Source: Blastococcus sp. CT_GayMR19 (GTDB lineage: Bacteria > Actinomycetota > Actinomycetes > Mycobacteriales > Geodermatophilaceae). From it: a stretch of DNA of 64,000 nt. The notes below the pieces were generated by a model that had not been told where the DNA came from, ran no database searches, and saw nothing but the letters and a program-made list of their open reading frames with translations. Where the stretch lies: the NCBI RefSeq assembly GCF_004570385.1, contig NZ_SPQL01000016.1, positions 1 to 64,000 of the forward strand, read 5' to 3'. The position numbers and the translations under genes are program-made. Positions 33,509 through 42,961 of the stretch are shown here, in pieces; positions within the stretch are counted from its first letter, which is position 1, and every line of letters starts with the position of its first letter.

Positions 33509-33536
33509 GTGGGTCTGACCATGCTGGTCGACCCAC
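33509..33536 (-). promoter_or_regulatory. Leader hairpin just upstream of the ribosome-binding site of the 296-residue gene
   Basis: GTGGGTC-T-GACCA (33509-33521) pairs with TGGTCGACCCAC (33525-33536): twelve pairs, one bulged base, three-base loop. On the minus strand the RNA hairpin ends a few bases before GGAGG, so it could affect translation or be an operator for a dimeric protein. Confidence 0.45.
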
Positions 33537-33760
33537 CCGGTCGGGCGCCATCCGACGACACCCGGTCATCACCCCATGGCAGGAGAGCGAGGGGTGACGG
33601 CCGCGTGTTCTCTCCGCCTCTGTTACTGAAGATGACTCTCAGTAGCCGATCGGGAGGCCGTCGTCCGCAGCTCGCCAGAGCCTCCTCCGGGCCGACCGGC
33701 CGCATCCACCCCTACAGGCGAACCCACCTTCACGTCGTGCTGGACGGGGACGCACGACAG

Positions 33761-33796
33761 ACCGGCCCGGGCCTGCGGGCGCAGGTCCGGGCCGGT
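33761..33796 (-). terminator. Hairpin terminator of the cheA-cheW operon
   Basis: ACCGGCCCGGGCCTGC (33761-33776) pairs with GCAGGTCCGGGCCGGT (33781-33796) with one mismatch and a four-base loop. It lies 22 bp beyond the cheW stop. Very stable, no U-tract. Confidence 0.7.
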
Positions 33797-33817
33797 GTCG
33801 GGCGTCGGGAGAGCGGC

Positions 33818-34270
33818 TCAGGCGCCGACGGCCTTGTGGACGTCGAGCGCCAGCAGCAGCTTGCCGTCCAGCTTGTAGGCACCGCGGATGAGGTCGCGGG
33901 CCGAGCCCTCGAGCGTGTCCGGCGGAGCCTCGAAGTCACTGGCGTCCACGTCCACGACGTCGGCGATCGAGTCGACGAGCAGGCTGACCGCCTCCCCGCG
34001 CAGACGCACGACGATGACGACGGCGTCGGTGCCCTCGGGGCGGGGGGGCCGGCCGAGACGCTCACGCAGCTCGATCGCGGTGACCACCTGACCGCGCAGG
34101 TTGATCAGCCCGGCCACCGCGGACGGCGCCAGGGGAACGCGCGTCAGCTGCTGGCTGCGCAGCACCTCCTGCACGTGCTCCACCTCCACGCCGTAGAGGT
34201 CGCCGTCCAGCCGGAAGGTGGCCAGCTGCCCGCTGGCGGCGGGCGCCTTGTTCTCGATCGCGGCAGTCAC
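33818..34270 (-). CDS. cheW: Chemotaxis coupling protein CheW
   Basis: A 150-residue SH3-like scaffold that couples receptors to CheA. QLATFRLDGDLYGVEVEHVQEVLRSQ, VPLAPSAVAGLINLRGQVVTAIELRERLG and the C-terminal GAYKLDGKLLLALDVHKAV match the CheW fold in order. A ten-residue Ala/Pro leader precedes it. GTG 34270 starts one base after the cheA stop, so the two are co-translated. Followed by a strong hairpin. Confidence 0.95.
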   Translation of the reverse strand: MTAAIENKAPAASGQLATFRLDGDLYGVEVEHVQEVLRSQQLTRVPLAPSAVAGLINLRGQVVTAIELRERLGRPPRPEGTDAVVIVVRLRGEAVSLLVDSIADVVDVDASDFEAPPDTLEGSARDLIRGAYKLDGKLLLALDVHKAVGA

Positions 34271-34271
34271 G

Positions 34272-36698
34272 TCAGACCTCCAGCAGAGAGGTGGTGGTGC
34301 CCTCGGGCACCGTGGGAAGGGGGGTGAGGGCGGTGGGGTGGGTGGAATAGAACGCCGGGTCGGCCGCCAGGATCGCCGCGCGCACGTCCAGGAGCTCGGT
34401 CACCCGGTCGCCGAGGACGGCGGAACCGAGCAGGCCCAGGTCGTCGATGTCGCTGCGCACGGCCGCCTCGCCGTCGACGATGTCGAGGATCTCCTCGACG
34501 ACGATCGCGACGCTGCGCCCGTGGTCGGCGTACACGATGACCTCGAGGACCTCGCGCTCGCTGTCGTTGTAAGCGCCCAGGTGCCGGTCGAGGCGGACGA
34601 TCGGCAGGATCGCGCCGCGGTACTGCACGACCTCCCGGTTGCCGACCTTCTCCACCGCGTCGGTGCGCACCAGCTCGAGGCGGGTGACCGTGTCGAGCGG
34701 GATGGCGACGCGGCGTCCGCCGCCGATCGCGGCCAGCAGCATCCGCTGCCGCTCGGTCTCGACGGTCGCCGCAGCGGCGGCCGCGCGGGACTCCTGGCGG
34801 TCCACGGTCTCGGTGCGCAGCGCGCGCCGGGCGAGGGCCTGCACGTCGAGGATCAGCGCGACGGTGCCGTCGCCGAGCACCGTGGCGCCCGAGTACAGGC
34901 CGATCGCCTTGAGCTGGCCACCGACCGCCTTGACGACGATCTCCTCGGTGTTGATGACGCGGTCGACGACGAGGCCGAAGCGGCGTCCCTCCGACCGGAG
35001 GACGGCGATGACGACGTGGCCGTCGTGCCGCTCGGAGGTGAGTCCGAGGACGTCGGTGAGGCGGACCAGGGGAAGCAGCTCGCCGCGCAGCCGGTACACC
35101 TGCGCGCCGCCCACCTCCTCGACGGCGTTCGCGGCCTTCTCGGCGTCGAGGGAGACGAGCTCCTGCAGGCTGATCTGCGGGATGGCGTAGCGGTCGGAGG
35201 CGCACTCGACGGTGAGCGCGGGCACGATCGCCAGCGTCAGCGGGATGCGCAGCCGGCAGACGGTCCCCACACCGGCCTCGGACTCGACCTCGATCGTGCC
35301 GCCGATGGCCTCGATGTTGGTCTTGACCACGTCCATGCCGACGCCGCGGCCGGAGACGTTGGTGACCGCCGCGGCCGTGGAGAAGCCGGGCAGGAAGATC
35401 AGCTGGAGGATGTCGGCCGGGCTCATCCGGTTGAGCGCGTCGACGGTGATCAGGCCGCGCTCCACCGCCTTCGCGCCGAGCTTGGCCGGGTCGATGCCCG
35501 CGCCGTCGTCGGCGACCTCGACCACGACCTGGCCGCTCTCGTGCTTGGCGCGCAGCGTCAGGACGCCCTCGGCGGGCTTGCCCGCGGCCTTGCGGGCGTC
35601 GGGCTTCTCGACGCCGTGGTCGACGGAGTTGCGGACCAGGTGGGTCAACGGGTCCTTGACGGCCTCGAGCAGCGTCTTGTCGAGCTCGGTGTCCTTGCCC
35701 TCCATCTCCAGGCGCACCGACTTGCCGCACTGGATGCCGAGGTCGCGGACGACGCGGGGCAGCTTGGACCAGATGTGGTCGATCGGCTGCATGCGCGTCT
35801 TCATGACGCCCTCCTGCAGCTCGCTGGCGATGAGGTTCAGCCGCTGCGAGGAGCGGATGAGGTCCGTGTCGGTCTGCTTCGCGACGTTCTGGACGATCTG
35901 GTTGCGGGTCAGCACCAGCTCACCCACGAGCAGCATGAGCTCGTCGAGCAGGTCGACGTCGACGCGGATGGTGCTGTCGGCGACCGCCCGGCGTCCCTGG
36001 CCGCCCGCGCCGTCGGTGTCGGGGTGGTCGACGGACTCCGGCGCGACCGGCTCCTCGACGATGCGCTCGGCCATGACTACGGGGGCTCCCTGGAGCAGGT
36101 CGTCGACGAGAACGGCCGGCAGCTCCGGAGCTGCGGGCACGGGGGCCGGCTTCTTCGCCGCGGGGGCGGCCTTCGCGCGCGGGGCCGCCGCCTTGCGGGC
36201 GGGGGCCTTCCTCGCGGCCGGTGCCTTCCTCGCGGCGGGGGCCTTCGCGGGCGCCTTGGCGGGGGCCTTGGCGACCGGCGCAGGTGCGGGGGCCGGGGCC
36301 GGCTCGGCGGGGGCGTCCTCCATCGCGGCGCTGATCGCGGCGACGACGGCGGAGACGTCGACCGCACCCTCGCCGCCGGTCGCCTCGATCGAGGCCAGGA
36401 GCGCGCGGACGGTGTCGACCATCTGCAGCAGCACGCTGGTCCGGGTGGGGGTCAGCTCGAGCGCGCCGTCGCGCAGCCGGGACAGCATGTTCTCGCCGCC
36501 GTGCGTGACCTCCTCCAGCCGGTTGAAGGCCAGGAAGCCGCTCGTGCCCTTGATCGTGTGGATCGTCCGGAAGATGCTGGACAGCCGGTCGCGGGAGTTG
36601 GGCTCCTGCTCGAGGGCGACCAGGTCAGAGTCCAGCTGGTCGAGGTTCTCGTGGCTCTCCACCAGGAACTCTTCGACGATGTCGTCCAGACCGTCCAC
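34272..36698 (-). CDS. cheA: Chemotaxis histidine kinase CheA with tandem CheW-like domains
   Basis: About 808 residues. HPt domain (about 1-105) with phosphorylated His47 in RTIHTIKGTSGF; an Ala/Lys/Pro-rich linker (about 130-190, KAPAKAPAKAPAARKAP-like repeats); dimerisation domain P3 (RVDVDLLDELMLLVGELVLTRNQIVQ); kinase domain P4 with N-box HLVRNSVDHG, G1 VADDGAGID and G2 GRGVGMDVVKTN; then two consecutive CheW-like domains (about 500-640 and 650-790). No separate P2 CheY-binding domain is obvious; the basic linker stands in its place. GTG 36698 is preferred: GAGAGAAGG lies eight bases upstream and the conserved VDGLDDIVEEFLVESHENL starts here; ATG 36758 is the longer alternative. Operon with cheW. 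Confidence 0.94.
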   Translation of the reverse strand: MDGLDDIVEEFLVESHENLDQLDSDLVALEQEPNSRDRLSSIFRTIHTIKGTSGFLAFNRLEEVTHGGENMLSRLRDGALELTPTRTSVLLQMVDTVRALLASIEATGGEGAVDVSAVVAAISAAMEDAPAEPAPAPAPAPVAKAPAKAPAKAPAARKAPAARKAPARKAAAPRAKAAPAAKKPAPVPAAPELPAVLVDDLLQGAPVVMAERIVEEPVAPESVDHPDTDGAGGQGRRAVADSTIRVDVDLLDELMLLVGELVLTRNQIVQNVAKQTDTDLIRSSQRLNLIASELQEGVMKTRMQPIDHIWSKLPRVVRDLGIQCGKSVRLEMEGKDTELDKTLLEAVKDPLTHLVRNSVDHGVEKPDARKAAGKPAEGVLTLRAKHESGQVVVEVADDGAGIDPAKLGAKAVERGLITVDALNRMSPADILQLIFLPGFSTAAAVTNVSGRGVGMDVVKTNIEAIGGTIEVESEAGVGTVCRLRIPLTLAIVPALTVECASDRYAIPQISLQELVSLDAEKAANAVEEVGGAQVYRLRGELLPLVRLTDVLGLTSERHDGHVVIAVLRSEGRRFGLVVDRVINTEEIVVKAVGGQLKAIGLYSGATVLGDGTVALILDVQALARRALRTETVDRQESRAAAAAATVETERQRMLLAAIGGGRRVAIPLDTVTRLELVRTDAVEKVGNREVVQYRGAILPIVRLDRHLGAYNDSEREVLEVIVYADHGRSVAIVVEEILDIVDGEAAVRSDIDDLGLLGSAVLGDRVTELLDVRAAILAADPAFYSTHPTALTPLPTVPEGTTTSLLEV

Positions 36699-36814
36699 GG
36701 TTACTGCCTTCTCTCTCACGTCGCGGACGGGCTCGTGGGCCGCGTCCGGTTGGGTCATCGGCCTGCCGCCGGCGGAGTCAAGGTGAATCCGTCCGGCGAC
36801 AGCCGTCTCTCTCG

Positions 36815-36822
36815 TTATCGGC
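36815..36822 (-). promoter_or_regulatory. Sigma-28 type -10 element upstream of cheA
   Basis: GCCGATAA on the minus strand (36822-36815), followed by CGAGAGAGACGGC, closely resembling the sequence after the cheB -10 box (AGAGAACGGC). No convincing -35 is seen in the G-rich stretch upstream. The box abuts the terminator hairpin of the receptor gene upstream, so the two signals overlap. Confidence 0.55.
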
Positions 36823-36869
36823 AGCCGCGCCCGCCCCCCGCACGCACCGGCGGGCGGGGGGGCGGCTGC
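36821..36869 (-). terminator. Hairpin after the first receptor gene, overlapping the cheA promoter
   Basis: GCAGCCGC (36821-36828) pairs with GCGGCTGC (36862-36869), extended inward by C-rich and G-rich arms. It begins 4 bp past the stop codon of the receptor gene (minus strand) and shares two bases with the cheA -10 box. Confidence 0.5.
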
Positions 36870-36872
36870 GCC

Positions 36873-38519
36873 TCAGTAGGTGAAGCGGCTGACGTTGGTG
36901 CGCAGGTCCGCGGCCATCCGGGACAGCTCGTCCACCGCGGTGCGGGTCTGGGTGAGCGCCTGGGTGGTGGACTCGGCGGCAGCCGAGACGCCGGTGATGT
37001 TGCCGGCGATCTCGGTGGAGCCCGTGGCGGCCTCCTGGACCGAGCGGCTCATCTCGTTGGTCGTGGCGGTCTGCTCCTCGACGGCGCTGGCGATGGTGGT
37101 CTGCCGGTCGGAGATCTGCGCGACGATGCTCGAGATCTCCTCGATCGCGTTCACCGCCGCGGTGGTGTCGCCCTGGATGGCCAGGACCCGGCGGGCGATG
37201 TCCTCGGTCGCCTTCGCCGTCTCCTGCGCCAGCTCCTTCACCTCGTTGGCGACGACGGCGAAGCCCTTGCCGGCCTCCCCCGCCCGGGCGGCCTCGATCG
37301 TGGCGTTCAGTGCCAGCAGGTTCGTCTGCTCGGCGATGCTCGTGATGACCTTGACGACGTTGCCGATCTCCGCGGAGCTCTCACCGAGCTTCGCGACCGT
37401 GGCGGTCGTGGTGGCGGCGGCGGTGACGGCCTTGGCCGCGACCTCGCTGGCCTCCGCGGCGTTGGTGGCGATCTCCCGGATCGACGCGCCCATCTCCTCG
37501 GCGCCCGCGGCGACCGTGGCCACGTTGCGGGAGACCTCCTCCGCGGCGCTGGACACGACACCCGACTGGGCCGAGGTCTCCTCCGCCGAGGCCGAGATCT
37601 GAGCCGAGGACGCCGACAGCTCCTCCGACGACGCCGCCACCGCATCGGCCGAACCGACGACGGACGCCATCAGGTCACGCAGGCCGGCGACTGCCGTGTC
37701 CAGTGCTGCGCCCATGCGGCCCAGCTCGTCCTTCGTGGTCAGGCCGCTGCTCTTGGTCAGGTCGCCGGCGGCCAGGGCCTCGGCGACCTCCTGGACCCTG
37801 CCGACGCCGCGGGCCATGCCGCGAGCGACGACGAGACCGATGCCCAGCGCCAGGGAGATCCCGACCAGCAGGACGACGATGGACAGCGTCCGCTGCGTCT
37901 CGTAGTCGGCCTGCGCATTCTTGGCGGCCTGGGCTGCGGCGTCGGCCTCGCTCGCACTCAGCTCGCGTACCGCCGTCTCGGTCGCGGAACCGAACTCGGA
38001 GACCCGCTCCTTGTTGGTCGAGTACCAACCGGCGTAGTCGTTCGCCATGGCCAGGGGAATCAGCTCGGTCCGGACGGCGGTCGCGTACGTGTCGAAGCTG
38101 GTGGTGGCCTCCTCGAGGACGGCACGCTGCTCGTCGTCGGGATCGGCGGCGAGATAGTCCTCGGCAGCGGCCTGGAAGGCCGCCTCCACCTCGGCGAGCT
38201 CCGCGACGACCTCCTCGGTCAGCTCCGGGGTCGGGGCGAGGATGGCGTTCCGCGAGGCAAGCCGCGCGGCGGCAACCCCGTCCACCATCGACTCAGCGGC
38301 CTGGATCCCCTTGATGTTGCCCTCGTACAGCGCCGTGGTCGCATCGGCGGTGGTGCCGAGCGCGGAGATGCCCATGACACCGACACCGAGGGCGACGGCG
38401 GCGGTGACGCCGACGGCGGCGAGGGTCTTGGTCCGGACGCCGCGGTCACCCCACCAGGCGGTGGATGCGGCCGGTACGGCCGGGGCCTCGGCCGAGCCGG
38501 CGGACGTGGAGTGGGACAT
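36873..38519 (-). CDS. Methyl-accepting chemotaxis protein 1
   Basis: 548 residues. TM1 about 31-55 ([21 protein letters not shown]), extracytoplasmic helical sensor about 56-204 resembling a four-helix-bundle domain ([29 protein letters not shown]), TM2 about 205-228, HAMP ([20 protein letters not shown]...[11 protein letters not shown]), then the coiled-coil signalling domain with the hairpin tip [37 protein letters not shown]. Ends SRFTY, with no NWETF CheR tether. GAGGAG precedes ATG 38519 by eight bases. The reading frame continues upstream as open sequence to 39035, but that part is not protein-like. Ligand unknown. Confidence 0.94.
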   Translation of the reverse strand: MSHSTSAGSAEAPAVPAASTAWWGDRGVRTKTLAAVGVTAAVALGVGVMGISALGTTADATTALYEGNIKGIQAAESMVDGVAAARLASRNAILAPTPELTEEVVAELAEVEAAFQAAAEDYLAADPDDEQRAVLEEATTSFDTYATAVRTELIPLAMANDYAGWYSTNKERVSEFGSATETAVRELSASEADAAAQAAKNAQADYETQRTLSIVVLLVGISLALGIGLVVARGMARGVGRVQEVAEALAAGDLTKSSGLTTKDELGRMGAALDTAVAGLRDLMASVVGSADAVAASSEELSASSAQISASAEETSAQSGVVSSAAEEVSRNVATVAAGAEEMGASIREIATNAAEASEVAAKAVTAAATTTATVAKLGESSAEIGNVVKVITSIAEQTNLLALNATIEAARAGEAGKGFAVVANEVKELAQETAKATEDIARRVLAIQGDTTAAVNAIEEISSIVAQISDRQTTIASAVEEQTATTNEMSRSVQEAATGSTEIAGNITGVSAAAESTTQALTQTRTAVDELSRMAADLRTNVSRFTY

Positions 38520-39095
38520 GACGGTGCTCCTCGATTGTGCCGCGACGCGCGACTGGGAATGGCTGCTCCTGCCACGGGTCCTCGATGACCGGCGGCGCAT
38601 CCGGGGATGCGCCTCGACGGTTCGAGGGGCGCTGCCGGACATGCAGAAGATTAGGGGCCGAAACCTTGCGCCGGGCGATTTCCACGAGCCCCCGAGCACC
38701 TTTTTGCGCCGGCCGGCAAGACCGGTCGATGACCTTTCTCGAATGTCGATCTGGCGACTCGACACGGTCATTGCGTCGACGACGAGCTGAGAGCGAATGA
38801 CCTGCTGACGACGTTGCGGGACTGCGCGGCCGCACCGGAACGGCTGGCCGGACGCCAATGCTGGGGTGATTCCATCGAGGCCGCCGGCCCGGCTGTCGAC
38901 ACGACGTGCGGCGTGTCCGGCGTGTCGTGGATCGCCCGCGCAGCCCGCGACTCGGTCATCGCTCCGGCCACCGGATCGGGGGCTGCCTCGTCCGGACCGT
39001 CGGGGACGGCACGATGATCCTGACGACCGAAGCACGGAGGGGGTGGCGAACCGGGTCTCCGGCTCGCCACCCCCTCCGGGTGTCCTTCGTGGACG
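38520..39095. other. 576-bp intergenic region between receptor genes 1 and 2
   Basis: The longest non-coding stretch here. It contains the promoter region of receptor gene 1, the terminator of receptor gene 2 (39036-39077) and one TGTCGACA palindrome (38894-38901). Several short frames exist on both strands but none has a ribosome-binding site or protein-like composition. Bases 38640-38720 are locally less GC-rich and are the likeliest promoter position. Confidence 0.5.
39036..39077 (-). terminator. Terminator of receptor gene 2
   Basis: GGAGGGGGTGGCGA (39036-39049) pairs perfectly with TCGCCACCCCCTCC (39064-39077), 14-base loop, 19 bp past the stop. Confidence 0.7.
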
Positions 39096-40727
39096 TCAGT
39101 AGGTGAACCTCCCGACGGTGGTGCGCAGGTCGGACGCCATCCGGGACAGCTCGTCCACCGCGGTCCGCGTCTGGCCGAGCGCCTGCGTCGTGGCGTCCGC
39201 CGCCGTCGACACACCGGTGATGTTCGTGGCGATCTCCGTCGTGCCCGAGGCGGCCTCCTGCACCGACCGGGACATCTCGTTGGTGGTCGCCGTCTGCTCC
39301 TCGACGGCGCTGGCGATGGTGGTCTGCCGGTCGGAGATCTGCGCCACGATGCTCGAGATCTCCTCGATCGCGGTGACCGCCGCGGTGGTGTCGCCCTGGA
39401 TGGCCAGCACCCGGCGGGCGATGTCCTCGGTCGCCTTCGCCGTCTCCTGCGCCAGCTCCTTGACCTCGTTGGCGACGACGGCGAAGCCCTTGCCGGCCTC
39501 ACCGGCCCGCGCGGCCTCGATGGTGGCGTTCAGGGCCAGCAGGTTCGTCTGCTCCGCGATGGAAGTGATCACCTTCACGACGTTGCCGATCTCCGCCGAG
39601 GACTCCCCCAGCTTGGCGACCGTGGCCGTCGTGGTGGCGGCCGCGGTGACGGCCTTGGCTGCGACCTCGCTCGCCTCCGCCGCGTTCGAGGCGATCTCCC
39701 GGATCGACGCACCCATCTGCTCCGCACCGGCGGCGACGGTCTGCACGTTGCGCGAGACCTCCTCCGCGGCACCGGCCACGACGCCGGACTGCGCCGAGGT
39801 CTCCCCCGCCGACGCCGAGATCTGCGCCGACGACGCCGACAGCTCCTCCGACGACGCCGCCACCGCGTCCGCCGAGGCGGCGATCTCGCCGACCGTCGTC
39901 GCCATCGTGCCTGCGGCGCTGTTCAGCGCAGCCGCCATCTGGCCGAGCTCGTCCCGGCCCCGCACGGGGAGGCGCACGGACAGGTCGCCGTCGGCCACCC
40001 GCTCGAGTCCGCCCTTGACCTCCTTGACCCCGCGGACGATGCCGCGGGAGACGACCAGGGCGACGGCGAGACCCAGTGCCAGGCTCAGCGCGGTGACCAG
40101 GCCGGCGATCAGCGCGGTGGTGTCGTCGGCGTCCTGCGCCTGCCCGCGCAACGAGGCCGCCCGGGCGTCCACGGACGTCACGAGCTCGGTCATCGCCTGG
40201 TCCAGCACGTAGAAGACGTCCCACTTCTCGCCGGTGGACATGGCGTCGCCCTCGTCGAGGCGGCCCGCGGCCCACAGGGCGAAGATCTGGTCGTTGAAGT
40301 CGCTCATGGCGCGCCAGTTGGTCTCGATCGCGGCCAGGCTCTCGCGGCCCTGCTCGTCGAGAAGGGTCTGGTCGATCGCGAAGAGCCGCTCGAAGCCCTC
40401 GGCGCCGTCGGTGTAGAACGCGACGTTGTCGCCGTCGGCCGCCGCCGCGGTGGCACCGCCGTCGACGCGGGAGCGCCAGGCGGTGATGTTCTGCCAGTTC
40501 GCCGCCCAGAGCAGGTCGTAACGGGCCGTCTCGACCTGCTGCTGCACGCGCACCGCGGCATCCGCCTGGGCCTGCAGGTCGCTGGCCCGGTTGCCGTTGA
40601 CCACGCCGGAGACCAGCGAGGCGATCAGCCCGAGCAGGAGGACGCCGGTCAGCCCGAGGATCCGGGTGCGGATGGACAGGTCCCGATACCAGTGGGATCG
40701 GTTTTCGGTGGGGTTGGTGGACTTCAC
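39096..40727 (-). CDS. Methyl-accepting chemotaxis protein 2
   Basis: 543 residues. TM1 about 22-45 ([22 protein letters not shown]), periplasm-equivalent sensor about 46-188 rich in Trp and Asp ([41 protein letters not shown]), TM2 about 189-216, HAMP ([34 protein letters not shown]), then the signalling domain shared with receptors 1, 3 and 4. Ends VGRFTY. GTG 40727 with GAGGAG about ten bases upstream. The sensor differs from its neighbours and is probably helical; ligand unknown. Confidence 0.94.
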   Translation of the reverse strand: MKSTNPTENRSHWYRDLSIRTRILGLTGVLLLGLIASLVSGVVNGNRASDLQAQADAAVRVQQQVETARYDLLWAANWQNITAWRSRVDGGATAAAADGDNVAFYTDGAEGFERLFAIDQTLLDEQGRESLAAIETNWRAMSDFNDQIFALWAAGRLDEGDAMSTGEKWDVFYVLDQAMTELVTSVDARAASLRGQAQDADDTTALIAGLVTALSLALGLAVALVVSRGIVRGVKEVKGGLERVADGDLSVRLPVRGRDELGQMAAALNSAAGTMATTVGEIAASADAVAASSEELSASSAQISASAGETSAQSGVVAGAAEEVSRNVQTVAAGAEQMGASIREIASNAAEASEVAAKAVTAAATTTATVAKLGESSAEIGNVVKVITSIAEQTNLLALNATIEAARAGEAGKGFAVVANEVKELAQETAKATEDIARRVLAIQGDTTAAVTAIEEISSIVAQISDRQTTIASAVEEQTATTNEMSRSVQEAASGTTEIATNITGVSTAADATTQALGQTRTAVDELSRMASDLRTTVGRFTY

Positions 40728-41049
40728 GGTGGTGCTTCTCCTCGGGATCTTCGTTCCTGCGCGACCGGGGCTTCGGTGGCAGTGGTGCCGTGCGGTGTGG
40801 TCGCCTGCGCAATGGCGTCGGCCCCTCGGGGCTCTGGAGTCACAGACGTCGCAGGAAGAAGTTAAGCGCTGAGGGATCGCAGTACCGCGCCATTCTGCGC
40901 GTGTTCCAACAGCGCCCAGGAATAGCTCGGGCACCGCTTTCCGGGTGTCGACAAAGCGCCCGGGCACCCTTGTCCGGCACAGCCGGGAATGCGACGAGGG
41001 TGGCAACCGGAATTCCGGTCGCCACCCTCGTCGGGAGGAGCTGGGGAGG
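40728..41049. other. 322-bp intergenic region between receptor genes 2 and 3
   Basis: Holds the receptor 2 promoter region, a TGTCGACA palindrome (40946-40953) and the receptor 3 terminator (40992-41033). The best-looking AT-rich patch is at about 40858-40872 (GAAGAAGTTAAGCG). No gene seen. Confidence 0.5.
40992..41033 (-). terminator. Terminator of receptor gene 3
   Basis: Two 21-base arms (40992-41012 and 41013-41033) match except at one position, centred on GAATTC. The hairpin starts 17 bp past the stop codon. The GAGGGTGGC stem resembles that of the receptor 2 terminator. Confidence 0.7.
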
Positions 41050-42666
41050 TCAGTAGGTGAACCTCCCGACGGTGGTGCGCAGGTCGGACGCCATCCGGGA
41101 CAGCTCGTCCACGGCGGTGCGGGTCTGCCCGAGCGCCTGCGTGGTGGAGTCCGCGGCCGCGGAGACCCCGGTGATGTTCGTGGCGATCTCGGTGGTGCCC
41201 GAGGCCGCCTCCTGGACCGAGCGGGACATCTCGTTCGTCGTGGCGGTCTGCTCCTCCACCGCGGAGGCGATGGTGGTCTGCCGGTCGGAGATCTGCGCGA
41301 CGATCGTGGAGATCTCCTCGATCGCGTTCACCGCGGCGGTGGTGTCGCCCTGGATGGCCAGGACCCGGCGGGCGATGTCCTCGGTCGCCTTCGCCGTCTC
41401 CTGCGCCAGCTCCTTCACCTCGTTGGCGACGACGGCGAAGCCCTTGCCGGCCTCGCCGGCCCGGGCGGCCTCGATGGTGGCGTTCAGCGCGAGCAGGTTG
41501 GTCTGCTCGGCGATGCTCGTGATCACCTTGACGACGTTGCCGATCTCGGCCGAGGACGCCCCCAGCTTGGCGACCGTGGCCGTCGTGGTCTCCGCGGCGA
41601 CGACGGCCTTGGCCGCCACCTCGCTGGCCTCCGCGGCGTTCGACGCGATCTCGCGGATGGACGCGCCCATCTGCTCCGCACCGGCGGCGACGGTCTGCAC
41701 GTTGCGGCTGACCTCCTCCGCGGCGGAGGCGACGACACCGGACTGCGCCGAGGTCTCACCGGCCGACGCCGAGATCTGCTGGGACGAGGCCGACAGCTCC
41801 TCGGACGACGCGGCGACCGCGTCGGCCGAGCCGACGACCGACGAGAGGACGTCGCGCAGGTTCTGCTGCGCCGACTCGAGGGCGGCTGCCATCTGACCGA
41901 GCTCGTCCTTCGACGTGACGCCGCTGCTGACGGTGAGGTCGCCGGCCGCCATGGCCTCCGCGGAGCGCTGCACCGAGCGCACCGTGCGAGTGATGCGCCG
42001 GACGACGACGACGGTCAGGGCGACGGCCACGGCGACCGCACCCGTGGAGGTGGCCAGGAGCAGCGTGACGGCCGAATCGGCCTCGTCGGAAGCGGCTGCG
42101 TTGCGCGCGGCGGCCTGCGCGGACTGCGCGACACCCTCGGCCTCCATGTCGTCGGCGATGATCTGCAGCAGCGGCTGGAGCTGCTCCGACTGGATCTGGG
42201 CGAAGGCCTCGAAGTCGCCGCGGTCGGCCGCCGGGAACAGCTCGGTGGCCACCAGCTCGAGGTACTGCTCCCGGGTCTCCATCATCCGGGTCATCTCCTC
42301 CGGCGCCACGATGAACGGCTCGTAGGCGTCGTAGCCGGCCTGGAGGTCGGCGGCCTTCTCCTCCATCTGCCCGACCAGCTCGAGGCGGCGCTCGGGGGAG
42401 GACACCGCGTACTCGAGGGTGCGGACGCGGTACGCGGCGTGCGCCCGCTGCACCTCGGCCAGAGCGTTCAACGGCAGGAGGTTCTCGTCGTAGATGGCCT
42501 CCTGGCCGGCGCGCATCTCCTGGATGCGGTCGACGGCCAGCCAGTTCGTGCCGAGGACGACGACGGCGAGCAGCGCGACGACGGCGCCGATCCGGACGCC
42601 GACCGGCTTGTCTGCGAACCAGCCACCGGGGCCCCTCTTCGGAACGGAGCGAGCAGGGACGGACAT
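41050..42666 (-). CDS. Methyl-accepting chemotaxis protein 3
   Basis: 538 residues. N-terminal [20 protein letters not shown]1 about 25-43, sensor about 44-195 ([31 protein letters not shown]: four-helix-bundle type with the usual NLxPL and R-rich helix), TM2 about 196-221, HAMP ([37 protein letters not shown]), signalling domain shared with receptors 1, 2 and 4, ending VGRFTY. AGGAG seven bases before ATG 42666. The [12 protein letters not shown] opening matches receptor 4 ([12 protein letters not shown]), so these two share an N-terminal module as well. Confidence 0.94.
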   Translation of the reverse strand: MSVPARSVPKRGPGGWFADKPVGVRIGAVVALLAVVVLGTNWLAVDRIQEMRAGQEAIYDENLLPLNALAEVQRAHAAYRVRTLEYAVSSPERRLELVGQMEEKAADLQAGYDAYEPFIVAPEEMTRMMETREQYLELVATELFPAADRGDFEAFAQIQSEQLQPLLQIIADDMEAEGVAQSAQAAARNAAASDEADSAVTLLLATSTGAVAVAVALTVVVVRRITRTVRSVQRSAEAMAAGDLTVSSGVTSKDELGQMAAALESAQQNLRDVLSSVVGSADAVAASSEELSASSQQISASAGETSAQSGVVASAAEEVSRNVQTVAAGAEQMGASIREIASNAAEASEVAAKAVVAAETTTATVAKLGASSAEIGNVVKVITSIAEQTNLLALNATIEAARAGEAGKGFAVVANEVKELAQETAKATEDIARRVLAIQGDTTAAVNAIEEISTIVAQISDRQTTIASAVEEQTATTNEMSRSVQEAASGTTEIATNITGVSAAADSTTQALGQTRTAVDELSRMASDLRTTVGRFTY

Positions 42667-42893
42667 GTCGGTACTCCTGGAGGTGAGGGCAGCTGCGTGC
42701 GCGCGGTTCGGGTGCTGAATGTGTGAGCGGCGGCGACTCCCAGCCGCTCGGGTGACTCGGAGCAATGATGGGACATTTCGATCGATGGAGTGCCGCAAAT
42801 GAGTGAGAAATCGGACGTGTCCCGAGAAAGTGCGGCGACCGTCGTTCGCCCGGTGATTTGTCGACAGGCGCCGTCCGCACGGTCGGGAACAGA

Positions 42894-42928
42894 AAGGAGC
42901 GCATGGCCGGAATGGCCATGCGCTCCTT
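42894..42928 (-). terminator. Terminator of receptor gene 4
   Basis: AAGGAGCGCATGGCC (42894-42908) pairs perfectly with GGCCATGCGCTCCTT (42914-42928), five-base loop. A second smaller hairpin (GCCGGCGT/ACGCCGGGC, 42931-42949) lies between it and the stop at 42962. Confidence 0.7.
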
Positions 42929-42961
42929 CTGCCGGCGTCAACGCCGGGCGTCGTTTCGCGA

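Larger units (their letters stand above)
33494..33817. other. 324-bp intergenic region between cheW and the 296-residue gene
   Basis: Contains the leader hairpin (33509-33536), an inverted repeat TACTGA-N9-TCAGTA (33624-33629 and 33639-33644) in a locally AT-richer patch that probably holds the promoter of the 296-residue gene, and the cheA-cheW terminator (33761-33796). I see no further gene. Confidence 0.5.

Noticed and set aside
32202-33572. Long open frames in the cheB upstream region
   Set aside because: Arg/Pro-rich composition, no ribosome-binding site, and they span a promoter and inverted repeats.
34218-38588. A 1456-codon open frame antisense to cheA-cheW and receptor 1
   Set aside because: Same high-GC artefact: it crosses several real genes and their terminator and carries no recognisable domain.
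38520-39035. N-terminal extension of receptor 1 to 39035
   Set aside because: The extra 172 residues are Ser/Arg-rich, precede a strong ribosome-binding site at the internal ATG 38519, and would run through the promoter region.
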